DNA of 64,000 nt from Bacteroidia bacterium (lineage in GTDB: Bacteria > Bacteroidota > Bacteroidia > Bacteroidales > Paludibacteraceae), in the NCBI GenBank assembly GCA_009930305.1, contig RZYM01000001.1, forward strand, positions 62,001 to 126,000, written 5' to 3'. Positions 8,175 to 16,458 of the stretch are shown here, piece by piece. Below the pieces are notes generated by a model. The model did not search any database, was not told the DNA's origin, and saw nothing but the letters and a program-made list of their open reading frames with translations. Each line of letters begins with the position of its first letter. Within the stretch, counting starts at the first letter, position 1. Made by a program: the position numbers and the translations under genes.

Positions 8175-10755
8175 CTGAACTTGTTTTTTTTACTTGATTT
8201 ACAAGTATTTTTAAACGTTTTTCTTTAAGTTTTGCAAAGATAATATATGAAAAAGCCAATGTCAATAGGATAGAACTAATTAATGCTAAAATATTTCCTA
8301 CATTATATGACTCCGGTTCAAATCTGAATGTAATATCGTATGAACCAGGTTCAAGATACATTGCGCGTAATAAATAATTTGCTCTTATATGTGGTAACTT
8401 TTTATCTCCATTATAAGCCTGCCAACCTTTGTAATAAAAAATTTCAGAGAATACAGCCATTTGCGGTGTATCAGACTTAAATGCATACTTAAGTTCATTA
8501 GGACTATATGAAATTAATTGTATAAATGCATTTCCTGTTTCAAAATCGGTTTTAGGACACTCCGAAGCATATTGTTTATCAACAAGCAAAGTTTGTTTTA
8601 GATCGGTTTCGCTTAATAGAGATATTTCATCATCAGGAGTATCAACAAATTTAATATTATCCACTAGCCATGCATTTCCAAAGGCTGATTTATTAAGTAA
8701 TGGCAATGCTGATGGATGATAAATAAGATATCTGGTATTAAGCATATTAAGAATATTCATATTCATAAATACACTATCTGCATCTTGTTCACTACGTATA
8801 GTTGACAACTCCTTTTGGAGACGCATTATTTCCGGAGCTAATTGCACATCTATAAGTTCTTGATAACGTCTTAATTTTACGGCGCTATATCCACCAACGG
8901 TTTTATGAAAATATGAAGGTTGAGAACTATTGAAAATATCTACAGTTAAGTCTAAAACTCTATAGTCTAATGTTTTATCATTTAATATATAACTATCTGC
9001 TATAGAAGGTTTGTTTTCATTCTTCAAGTTTCTTGTTGATACAAAATTTGAATCATTTAAGTAACGGTTAGCTATTGGGAGCATATCGGCCGTAAATAAA
9101 ACAGCGAATACCAACACAACCCATTTTGTATTAATCTTACGTTTTACAGAAATCCATAAAACGATAGCTGCTGCAAATACAAAAGCAAATGAACGTATGG
9201 CATCAGCACTAAGCATTTCTTTTCTGTCTAATGGCAATGTTTCTTGCAAAAACGCGTAACTATCGGTAAAGGACTGATCATTAGGGCTTATGAAATCGCC
9301 GGCTAAAGAAGGTATCATCCAAAATAACAAAGAAATACCACCAACTATTCCAAAAGCAATGTAAAGACTCTTATTTTTAACCACATCGGATAAATTATCA
9401 GATAACATTTCTTTTAAGGCTAATATCGCCATTATGCACATCGCCAAACATGTTATCGTCAATGTCATAGAAACTGTTCTGAATTTATTGTACATCGGTA
9501 CATAATCTATAAAGAAGTCTGTAAGTGGCATAAAGTTTTTACCCCACGACAACAGCAAGCCTATAACTGCTGCTGCCAAAAGCCACCAACGCTGACGAAC
9601 AGGCACAATAAACAGTCCTAATACAAACAAGAAACAAATAATTGCACCTACATATACAGGACCCGCAGTAAATGGTTGGGTTCCCCAATACAAAGGCAAG
9701 TTAAACGAATACATCAACTCGGTTAAGTTTTTAGCTTGAAAATTATCCGGATTATTCTGAAGAATATTATCAAGTCTTTCTTTTTCTGATTTATTTAAAT
9801 CTCTACCTGTTTTCTTGTATCCTGTAAGTTCGGAAATTGTTTGTGCTGTGTTTGAGTTTTCATCTAAAGTTCCGGATGATGCCCCTCCTACAAAATTAGG
9901 TATAAGCAAGGTCATAGATTCGTTAATGCCGTAACTCCATTGGGTTATATAATCTTTATCCAAACCATGACTATCTGAACCTTTAATTGTAAGGCCATTA
10001 CTCTCGCCACGCATTGTTGCTTTAACATACTCTGCAGTAGTTATGAGTCGAGTTGCATTCATGCCTACGGCAAGAACAGCACCAATAAGTAAAATTCCTA
10101 TGTTCTTGAAAAATCTAGGTAGGGTTTTCTCTTTTATGGCAAATATTAATTCGGATACTCCGAAACATACTACCATTATTAAAGTGTAATATGTAATTTG
10201 AACGTGATTTGCATATAGTTCTAAACCTAAAAACAATGCTAACATAGCAGAGCCTAGCCAAGGATTTTTCTTGAAGGCTATAAAAACACTGGCTATTATA
10301 GTAGCCATATACGCAATTGCAACTGCTTTTGTATTATGCCCTGCAACAATAATTATTAAATTATACGAGCCGAAAGCAAAAGCTATTGCTCCTCCCATTG
10401 ACAAATATGGACTTGCACCAAAAGCCAATAATAAAATATAAAATCCTATGAGATATAAGAAGACTCTATATGTAGGTCCGGGCAATACTCGCAAACAAGT
10501 ATCTAAGTATTTCAAAATACTAGATGGCTGATCCATTGATATTTGATATGTAGGCATACCTCCAAACATCGAATTGGTCCACAAAGTTTGTTCATCGTGA
10601 GTTGCGTTATAATCAACAGCTTCCTTACTCATGCCTATATAACTTCTTGTATCTTGTCCGAATATCGTTTTACCCTGTAATACAGGAGACATATATATAA
10701 AGGTCAGAATCAAGAAAACTAAAACTGCCACAAAGTGTGGTGCATATTTTTTCAT
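8167..10755 (-). CDS. YfhO-family polytopic membrane protein
   Basis: 862 residues from the ATG at 10755 (MKKYAPHF). An upstream in-frame ATG at 10794 would overlap the likely -7 element, so it is rejected. About a dozen hydrophobic helices occupy the first two thirds, followed by a large soluble domain (about 570-815) and a final TM near 825-845. This matches YfhO (GT-C-like fold) proteins, implicated in Gram-positives in glycosylating lipoteichoic acid. In Bacteroidota the substrate is unknown. It is the first gene of the operon ending at queA. Confidence 0.85.
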   Translation of the reverse strand: MKKYAPHFVAVLVFLILTFIYMSPVLQGKTIFGQDTRSYIGMSKEAVDYNATHDEQTLWTNSMFGGMPTYQISMDQPSSILKYLDTCLRVLPGPTYRVFLYLIGFYILLLAFGASPYLSMGGAIAFAFGSYNLIIIVAGHNTKAVAIAYMATIIASVFIAFKKNPWLGSAMLALFLGLELYANHVQITYYTLIMVVCFGVSELIFAIKEKTLPRFFKNIGILLIGAVLAVGMNATRLITTAEYVKATMRGESNGLTIKGSDSHGLDKDYITQWSYGINESMTLLIPNFVGGASSGTLDENSNTAQTISELTGYKKTGRDLNKSEKERLDNILQNNPDNFQAKNLTELMYSFNLPLYWGTQPFTAGPVYVGAIICFLFVLGLFIVPVRQRWWLLAAAVIGLLLSWGKNFMPLTDFFIDYVPMYNKFRTVSMTLTITCLAMCIMAILALKEMLSDNLSDVVKNKSLYIAFGIVGGISLLFWMIPSLAGDFISPNDQSFTDSYAFLQETLPLDRKEMLSADAIRSFAFVFAAAIVLWISVKRKINTKWVVLVFAVLFTADMLPIANRYLNDSNFVSTRNLKNENKPSIADSYILNDKTLDYRVLDLTVDIFNSSQPSYFHKTVGGYSAVKLRRYQELIDVQLAPEIMRLQKELSTIRSEQDADSVFMNMNILNMLNTRYLIYHPSALPLLNKSAFGNAWLVDNIKFVDTPDDEISLLSETDLKQTLLVDKQYASECPKTDFETGNAFIQLISYSPNELKYAFKSDTPQMAVFSEIFYYKGWQAYNGDKKLPHIRANYLLRAMYLEPGSYDITFRFEPESYNVGNILALISSILLTLAFSYIIFAKLKEKRLKILVNQVKKTSSDE

Positions 10756-10781
10756 ATAAAAACAGTTTACACTAAAAGTGG

Positions 10782-10789
10782 CAAAGTTA
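10782..10789 (-). promoter_or_regulatory. Likely -7 element of the yfhO-ftsX-uppP-truB-queA operon
   Basis: Minus-strand TAACTTTG matches TAnnTTTG and places transcription start about 23 bases before the chosen ATG. No good -33 element was found at the right distance. Confidence 0.4.
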
Positions 10790-10810
10790 AGCATTTTTTT
10801 TGCCTAATAC

Positions 10811-10841
10811 TTGCACAACGAGCAAAAACTACTTAATTTTG
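10811..10841 (+). promoter_or_regulatory. Promoter of the tRNA-Pro genes
   Basis: TTG at 10811-10813, 20 bases, then TAATTTTG at 10834-10841, 17 bases before the first tRNA. A second -7-like TATTTTTG (10974-10981) precedes the second tRNA. Confidence 0.6.
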
Positions 10842-10858
10842 TTGTCCTAATTTTAAAT

Positions 10859-10931
10859 CGGGGTGTAGCGCAGTTGGTAGCGTGCTACGTTCGGGACGTA
10901 GAAGTCGCAAGTTCGAATCTTGTCACCCCGA
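10859..10931 (+). tRNA. tRNA-Pro (anticodon CGG)
   Basis: Acceptor stem CGGGGTG pairs with CACCCCG. The anticodon stem CTACG/CGTAG carries the loop TTCGGGA, giving anticodon CGG for CCG codons. The T arm is GCAAG-TTCGAAT-CTTGT. The 3' CCA is not encoded. 73 bases including the discriminator A. Confidence 0.96.
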
Positions 10932-10989
10932 CAAATAAAAATGGAAGTTATGCTTTTTTATAATTGCTAACCTTATTTTTGTTTCATTG

Positions 10990-11064
10990 CGGGATGTAGC
11001 TCAGCCCGGTTAGAGTACGCGTCTGGGGGGCGCGTGGTCGCAAGTTCGAATCTTGTCATCCCGA
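10990..11064 (+). tRNA. tRNA-Pro (anticodon GGG)
   Basis: Acceptor stem CGGGATG pairs with CATCCCG. The anticodon stem CGCGT/GCGCG (one wobble pair) carries the loop CTGGGGG, giving anticodon GGG for CCC/CCU. The T arm is identical to that of the tRNA 58 bases upstream, so the two probably derive from a duplication. No encoded CCA. Confidence 0.94.
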
Positions 11065-11073
11065 CAAAACTAG

Positions 11074-11114
11074 AAGCCACTTAATATGCTTTTGCTATTT
11101 AAGTGGCTTTTTTG
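11074..11114 (+). terminator. Terminator after the tRNA-Pro pair
   Basis: Stem AAGCCACTTAA (11074-11084) pairs perfectly with TTAAGTGGCTT (11099-11109), followed by a T run. Confidence 0.85.
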
Positions 11115-11199
11115 TCAACCTACACATAGAATTGACTCACAAATTTCTCTTTTTTTTACTTGTATATATTTGATAATAAATAATTGCTACATTTGCTTC

Positions 11200-11595
11200 G
11201 TGAAGAATAGTATACCTAAATATGGCAGATTTTTTAATATTACTATACTCAGATATGGTAGTTTGATCTTATTATTTTGCATCACACTTTGTTTTGCAAT
11301 AATAAATTCATACTCTGTTGAAGACAACAAGCAAGACAATATCACCGAACCGAATACCGGATTTATTTGGGAAACGGAAAATCTTCCAATACAAGATGTA
11401 TGTACACAAACACAACATATAGTAATACCAGACGGTGGACACTCTGTCAATTCAGGATTCTTTGCATTTTATTTACTGAAAGCGAACACACTAAAGATTG
11501 CGCAAAGAATCAGCAAGACGGCAAAGACTGTTTTTCTGCCTGAACTAGCAGAGTTGAAAACCTGCTTGTTATATCCGTTTCATGGTTTTTGGTAA
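11200..11595 (+). CDS. Hypothetical single-span membrane protein
   Basis: Not recognised. From the GTG at 11200 it encodes about 131 residues: a short basic N-terminus, one membrane segment (ILRYGSLILLFCITLCFAI), then a polar region rich in Asn, Thr and Gln and a C-terminus PFHGFW. The reading frame extends upstream to an ATG at 11086, but that lies within the tRNA terminator. A -7 element TACATTTG at 11188-11195, with TTG at 11170-11172, would start the transcript almost at the GTG. The start is therefore uncertain and the message may be leaderless. Low-confidence gene; lack of alternative features supports it weakly. Confidence 0.45.
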   Translation: MKNSIPKYGRFFNITILRYGSLILLFCITLCFAIINSYSVEDNKQDNITEPNTGFIWETENLPIQDVCTQTQHIVIPDGGHSVNSGFFAFYLLKANTLKIAQRISKTAKTVFLPELAELKTCLLYPFHGFW

Positions 11596-11657
11596 AAAAG
11601 TTGTTTTTTATGTGAGACTAGCACCCCAAACTAATAAACTACTAAAAACATACAATC

Positions 11658-11777
11658 ATGGGTACAACTATTGTTGGAGTTATTCTAATATCATTATTTA
11701 TAGTTCCTTTCGTAGTATTACAAATAATTAAGAATAACAAAAAAAAGCAGAATAAAAAAGATAATGAACCTGCATAA
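11658..11777 (+). CDS. Very small membrane protein (39 residues)
   Basis: ATG at 11658 encodes one hydrophobic helix (about 4-24) followed by a strongly basic tail rich in Lys and Asn, ending at TAA just before a strong terminator. The positive-inside rule would place the C-terminus in the cytoplasm. It follows the preceding hypothetical gene by 62 bases, and the two may form one transcript closed by the terminator. No family recognised. Confidence 0.55.
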   Translation: MGTTIVGVILISLFIVPFVVLQIIKNNKKKQNKKDNEPA

Positions 11778-11780
11778 AAT

Positions 11781-11818
11781 AATAAGCCCTCGGAATTCCG
11801 AGGGCTTATTATTTATAT
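11781..11818 (+). terminator. Strong bidirectional hairpin terminator
   Basis: A perfect 30-bp palindrome at 11781-11810 centred on an EcoRI-like GGAATTCC, with AT-rich flanks on both sides. It separates the plus-strand small genes from the minus-strand unit that converges from the right. Confidence 0.88.
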
Positions 11819-11842
11819 ATACTCTTTGAAATTTTTACACTA

Positions 11843-12019
11843 CTAAAATTTATCAGTAATCCAATCAAACGCAGATTCAATAGGATTCGGTTTAGATCCA
11901 ATAGATTCTGGTTTTGCAGGTGCTCCACCCGGTTCTACTGTTGAACCATACCAATCCATTATATCATGTTCTGTTTCCATTACAATAACCTTAGCTTGAG
12001 GTTTAATATACTTTTTCAT
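11843..12019 (-). CDS. Small MKKYIKP-type protein (58 residues)
   Basis: ATG at 12019. The product begins MKKYIKPQAKVIVMETE and continues with a Pro/Ser/Gly-rich segment ending in DWITDKF. It starts 5 bases after the stop of the 1278-residue T9SS protein gene, so the two are very likely co-transcribed. Many Bacteroidales genomes encode short proteins with this MKKYxKPxxxVV-like N-terminus beside surface-protein genes; no function is established to my knowledge. No signal peptide or membrane segment. Confidence 0.65.
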   Translation of the reverse strand: MKKYIKPQAKVIVMETEHDIMDWYGSTVEPGGAPAKPESIGSKPNPIESAFDWITDKF

Positions 12020-12024
12020 TACTC

Positions 12025-15000
12025 TTATTTCTTTATTAATTTAATCGTTTGATTGCCTACCTTAATCCAATACATACCTTTCTCGATAACAGGTAAAGCT
12101 AAATCAGAACCATCAGACTCACCAGAGTACAGAGTTCGAATACTATTACCTACAGAGTATGAACAAGATTCACTTATATTCTTAACATACAATATATCAC
12201 CTTCTATGTATGCAAATACATTATTTTCCATATCTGCTGATACAACAGTACTAATGTCATCGGCAGCTTTAATAAGTAGCTCGTAATTAGATATGAGTCC
12301 TTTATTAGAAGCAAACGAATATTCACCATCTTTATTGAAATTATGTACTGCAATACCATCTTTCAATAAATACAATGTAGAACCATCGTTAGGAATGTTA
12401 TTTGGATTTAGATATAAATTATAATTAGCTACAGCAGGCGCATACATACGAAATGCTAAATGAGCAGCACCATCTTTAAGTTTAGCTTCATAAACGCTTA
12501 AGTTCATATTGTCATAATCAACACACCATAACTGAGCTATTGAAGCCGATGTTGGGGTTCCCATTTTTTCTAAATCTTTCCCTATTACATAAGACTCACT
12601 AGCTGATTCGATAGCTGATACAAATAATTGGTCTGACATTTCAGTAGAACCTGTAACTGCCATCCTTAGGTTATATATATTGCTAATATCTTCTGAAGCA
12701 CTACGTAATGAATTACGAGTTCTTTTTGCTAAATCAAGCACAGACGACATTCCTTTTCCTTGTTGAATAAAGAAAGGAACACCTACTACGAAAGACTCAT
12801 CTAAAAGAGATATTGTTAAATACTCTTTTGCGCCGTTTTTATATACTTGAGCAAATATAACATCCGAATTTACATCTACGTGGAATAATTGTGTATTTGC
12901 CAAACCATTCCAACCAGTATCTTTAAGTTTTGCAGAAGCAAACTCACTAACTGATAAAGTTGTTTGACTTGAAATAAGTGGAGATCCTTCTGTTTTTACA
13001 AAACGAATTTCATTATAACCGTTTGATGCAAAAATATAGAACTTACCTGGTTGCAATGTAGCATTAACATCAGTCATCACCCAACCAGAACCCGTAGCAG
13101 CACGTTGTGCACCGTCATATTCTTTTACAACATATTGATCACCATATACCATCTTGATAATCAGATCACCTGACTTACGATATATGCCATCTTTTAGACT
13201 TACCGGGAATGGGACACTAAATCCATACCATTTCTTAGGTGATACGGTGCCTGACGGATCTAAACTTTTATCCATGCTTACAGAACCTAAAACTGTTAAA
13301 TGGCCACCATCTTCGCGAAATTCGCCTGATGCACCATTTTGTGCTTGAATATTAAATGATGCTACAGTAATGTCGCCATTTAATACCAAGCTACCGTTTG
13401 CGTTTACTATTAAATTATTAATAGAGTAATTTCCACCATCTAACACTAATGAGGTTTTTATTACCAAATTTTCTTCTACATCGTTCAATAAAACCACATC
13501 TTTGTTTGAAGCATTATTGACAGCCTCAGTTAATGTTGAATAAACTTTGTCGTCTATTACAAGTGCAACACCAGTATAATTAGCATTAATTGAAACTATA
13601 TCGCCTCCTTTAAGTAGAATGCTGTTTGGCAATTGTATTGTTTCACCGTTTGCAGTGATTTCTATTTCTACAGATTCGTTGTTTGAGTTAACATTAAGTG
13701 TAATTTCAGAACCTACCTTATACGAATTGTCTTCGATATTCATATCTCCGCTTACAAGTGTAACAGACGATGAGATGCAACCTGCAGCATTGCCTAATAC
13801 TCCTATATATAAAGGAGTGTAAGTTTTTGTCGAAACACTTGATGTTCCACAAACTTCATTATTATACAAAGAACTTACTGTAAAGGCATAATCACTGTGT
13901 GCATTCAAATCATCAAAGGTATATGACGTTTCGGTAACGTCAATGCTGTCGTTGGTTGTTGTATTGATAAGACGATAAGCGGTGGCTCCTTCCACAGCAT
14001 CCCAAAGCAAAGGAATTGAATGTGCCGAAGCTTGTGCTACTCTAAAATTAGTAGGTGCAGGTAGCGGAGTGGTTTCACCACGTACTACTATTGTATGAGA
14101 GATGCCATTGAACAAGACTAAACTTGATGCTTGTGGAGTATCCAACACTTTGGGCTCATAGCTTATTGTAATAGTTTGTGAACCATGGGCGCAGGCCTTT
14201 GGCAAATCGGTTGTAGTGCTAAAGTATTCGTTATCGAATACTGCACTCATGTCGGCGGCGTTGGAATAATTAATATTTAAGGTGCGAGTAGCCGATTTAC
14301 CTATGGTTACAGTGCCAAAATCGAGAGTAGTTGAACTTACAGAAAAGCTATATGCTTGTTCTACACGCACATCCTTAACGGATTTAACAAGTGTACCTGT
14401 TGCCACAAATTTAATCTTTACCGCTTGGGAACTAATATCACAAACTGCATTGGTTTGACCCCCTCCCCATAAAATAGCATTAACGGTAATTAATTTTTTG
14501 TAAGTTCCATCAGCATAGTATTCTTCTGCATAAATGGTACCTGTATTGGCTGCTCCAAAAACAGCGGTAAAATACATCTTTTTGCCGGGTCCCGATAACA
14601 AAAATTCTTTTGGAGTCCCTGTCGACCAGCCATCCATCAATTGGTATTGACTGGCATCGTTCAACACAGTGCAAGCAGTAAGATCAGCTTCAATATTTAA
14701 GGTAGTTGCAGACACGGGTGTAGATTCGGCACTTTCGTATGTGTTGTACAGCGATTTAACTGCGAATGAATAGGTTGTATTCAATCCCAAGCCGGTGGCT
14801 TCGCACGAAGTGCCTTGCACATCATATTCGTCACCGGTGGTTAGGTTGGTTAAGCGATAGCCGGTTGCGTCATTTACCGCATTCCACGAAAGATTTACAG
14901 AGCTATAACCTATATCGCTAACTTGTAGGTTTGCTGGAACTCCTATTGTTTTAGTTGTAATACTAACTGGAGTTGATGCAGCAGAAGCATTGTCGCTTGC

Positions 15001-15861
15001 ATCAAGAGATTTTACATTAAATGTATATGAATTGTTTGGTGTTAAATCTGAAATTGCAGTTGAAGTAGCACTAACTTTATATGTTTTACCGGTTGTTGTA
15101 TTAGTAACAAGATATGCACTTGCACCAATAACTGCATTCCATGATAAATTAACAGATGTGTATGATACATTGCTTGCCGTCAAACCGCTTGGTATAGCCA
15201 ATGAACCGGTACCTGTAACCGTTACATTGGTTCCTCCTACATTAATTGTAGCAGAAACAAGTCCTGTAGTAGTTGGTGTAAATGTTACTTGCACTGTTGT
15301 ATTACCGTATCCGCAATTACTATCACCGACTGAAGTTTTATCAACAGAGAAAACTCCCGCATTGCCGGAACTTACAGAACCCGATTTTGCTGAATAAGCT
15401 ACATTAATTGTTTTTGTTGAAGTTTTACCTATTTCTACAGCTCCAAAATCAATACTTGCAGGTGATACATTAAAATATTCACCTTGTTTTATTGATATAC
15501 TTTTAAAATATCCGGCAAAATTTCCGCTATATACTAAACGAATTGAACGTGTTGACTGAGATAATGTAACCGTCGCTGAACTTGATTTACTTGTTGATGT
15601 CCATTTTGATACCCACCCATTTTGGTATTCTTCTACTCTAAATTCAACACCTGTTGCTACGGATGTAGAAGTAGAGAAACTAAATGTAATTATAGGAGAA
15701 TTTTTTGTAGTTGATAAATCTTTTACTTTGTCATCCCAATTAACACTTCTCCATGTTTTAACATCCAATGTTACATCAGCAACAGTTTCAGTACAAACTG
15801 CCCCTGCAAATTGTGCAGTACTTAAAAATAACGCTAATAAAAATATTAATTTCTTTTTCAT
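12025..15861 (-). CDS. Large secreted fibronectin-III protein with T9SS sorting tail
   Basis: 1278 residues with a clear signal peptide (cleavage near residue 21, FAGA). Two modules with the choice-of-anchor D-like pattern (SIDFGAVEIGKTSTKTINV and TLDFGTVTIGKSATRTLNI) alternate with three fibronectin-III domains (each with LSWNAV or LLWDAV and a YxFxVxSL ending). A beta-rich middle with repeated short strands (about 770-870) follows. The last 60 residues look like a type A T9SS sorting domain, ending KGMYWIKVGNQTIKLIKK. It is predicted to be exported by Sec and anchored on or released from the cell surface by T9SS. No catalytic domain is recognised; adhesion or glycan binding is only inference. 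Confidence 0.85.
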   Translation of the reverse strand: MKKKLIFLLALFLSTAQFAGAVCTETVADVTLDVKTWRSVNWDDKVKDLSTTKNSPIITFSFSTSTSVATGVEFRVEEYQNGWVSKWTSTSKSSSATVTLSQSTRSIRLVYSGNFAGYFKSISIKQGEYFNVSPASIDFGAVEIGKTSTKTINVAYSAKSGSVSSGNAGVFSVDKTSVGDSNCGYGNTTVQVTFTPTTTGLVSATINVGGTNVTVTGTGSLAIPSGLTASNVSYTSVNLSWNAVIGASAYLVTNTTTGKTYKVSATSTAISDLTPNNSYTFNVKSLDASDNASAASTPVSITTKTIGVPANLQVSDIGYSSVNLSWNAVNDATGYRLTNLTTGDEYDVQGTSCEATGLGLNTTYSFAVKSLYNTYESAESTPVSATTLNIEADLTACTVLNDASQYQLMDGWSTGTPKEFLLSGPGKKMYFTAVFGAANTGTIYAEEYYADGTYKKLITVNAILWGGGQTNAVCDISSQAVKIKFVATGTLVKSVKDVRVEQAYSFSVSSTTLDFGTVTIGKSATRTLNINYSNAADMSAVFDNEYFSTTTDLPKACAHGSQTITISYEPKVLDTPQASSLVLFNGISHTIVVRGETTPLPAPTNFRVAQASAHSIPLLWDAVEGATAYRLINTTTNDSIDVTETSYTFDDLNAHSDYAFTVSSLYNNEVCGTSSVSTKTYTPLYIGVLGNAAGCISSSVTLVSGDMNIEDNSYKVGSEITLNVNSNNESVEIEITANGETIQLPNSILLKGGDIVSINANYTGVALVIDDKVYSTLTEAVNNASNKDVVLLNDVEENLVIKTSLVLDGGNYSINNLIVNANGSLVLNGDITVASFNIQAQNGASGEFREDGGHLTVLGSVSMDKSLDPSGTVSPKKWYGFSVPFPVSLKDGIYRKSGDLIIKMVYGDQYVVKEYDGAQRAATGSGWVMTDVNATLQPGKFYIFASNGYNEIRFVKTEGSPLISSQTTLSVSEFASAKLKDTGWNGLANTQLFHVDVNSDVIFAQVYKNGAKEYLTISLLDESFVVGVPFFIQQGKGMSSVLDLAKRTRNSLRSASEDISNIYNLRMAVTGSTEMSDQLFVSAIESASESYVIGKDLEKMGTPTSASIAQLWCVDYDNMNLSVYEAKLKDGAAHLAFRMYAPAVANYNLYLNPNNIPNDGSTLYLLKDGIAVHNFNKDGEYSFASNKGLISNYELLIKAADDISTVVSADMENNVFAYIEGDILYVKNISESCSYSVGNSIRTLYSGESDGSDLALPVIEKGMYWIKVGNQTIKLIKK

Positions 15862-15893
15862 ATATTTTTCTTGTTTGTGAGTTCTTTTAAAAT

Positions 15894-16199
15894 TTAAAAT
15901 TCGTAATCAACACATACTCTATCATCAACTATACGTTTAATATATCCTGCAACTCTTACATGAGCTTCATGCACTTGATATGCATCCAAGTCTGCTAAAT
16001 TTTCGAAACTTGTATCAAGAACAACGTCATAATTCGATGGTGAGGAAGCATCTAGATTAATACCTACATGAATAGATTTTAGACAAGGGATTAATCCCGA
16101 CAGATTTTCGAGGTTTTGTTTAGTGAGATGCGCATTTTCCGCTTTTGTTTTACCCTCAGCATTTGCTTTGAGTTTCCACATAACGAGATGTCTTATCAT
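15894..16199 (-). CDS. Dabb (stress-responsive alpha/beta barrel) protein
   Basis: 101 residues, a single Dabb domain: MIRHLVMWKL at the start, SIHVGINLD in the middle and YQVHEAHVRVAGYIK near the end, as in this dimeric ferredoxin-like family. Substrates of bacterial members are mostly unknown. It is cytosolic with no signal peptide. It lies 32 bases upstream of the large T9SS gene on the same strand, which shows no separate promoter, so the two may share a transcript. Confidence 0.88.
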   Translation of the reverse strand: MIRHLVMWKLKANAEGKTKAENAHLTKQNLENLSGLIPCLKSIHVGINLDASSPSNYDVVLDTSFENLADLDAYQVHEAHVRVAGYIKRIVDDRVCVDYEF

Positions 16200-16219
16200 A
16201 AAAATCTTTTTTTACGCGA

Positions 16220-16227
16220 CAAAGATA
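16220..16227 (-). promoter_or_regulatory. -7 element of the Dabb gene
   Basis: Minus-strand TATCTTTG, 20 bases before the Dabb ATG. This is probably also the promoter for the downstream T9SS protein and small ORF. Confidence 0.5.
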
Positions 16228-16399
16228 TATAAAAAATGTGTTCTGCAGCATATCTTAAATGTGAAAAATAATGTTACAAAACATGATTTTTACCGCGTAT
16301 CCCATGAAATGGCAGTTTTATTTATTGCATTAAATGTTAAAATCAATATTATTTTTACATCGCACTTTCAAAATAGAAGTGCAAAAACTACATAAAAAT

Positions 16400-16430
16400 T
16401 TGTAAATTAAAATTTAAATATATAAATTTG
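16400..16430 (+). promoter_or_regulatory. Promoter of the ubiquitin-like fusion gene
   Basis: TTG at 16400-16402, 20 bases, then TAAATTTG at 16423-16430, 28 bases before the ATG. The rest of the 259-base gap up to the Dabb gene holds nothing else I can identify. Confidence 0.6.
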
Positions 16431-16458
16431 TTTTCAACTTCTAAAAAATAAAAACAAA

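Noticed and set aside
11086-11199. Upstream extension of the hypothetical membrane protein to the ATG at 11086
   Set aside because: It lies inside the tRNA terminator hairpin, upstream of the likely promoter.
14990-15397. Plus-strand frame opposite the T9SS protein gene (135 codons, Val/Thr rich)
   Set aside because: Its composition mirrors the Thr/Val-rich FN3 coding strand; no start context or promoter.
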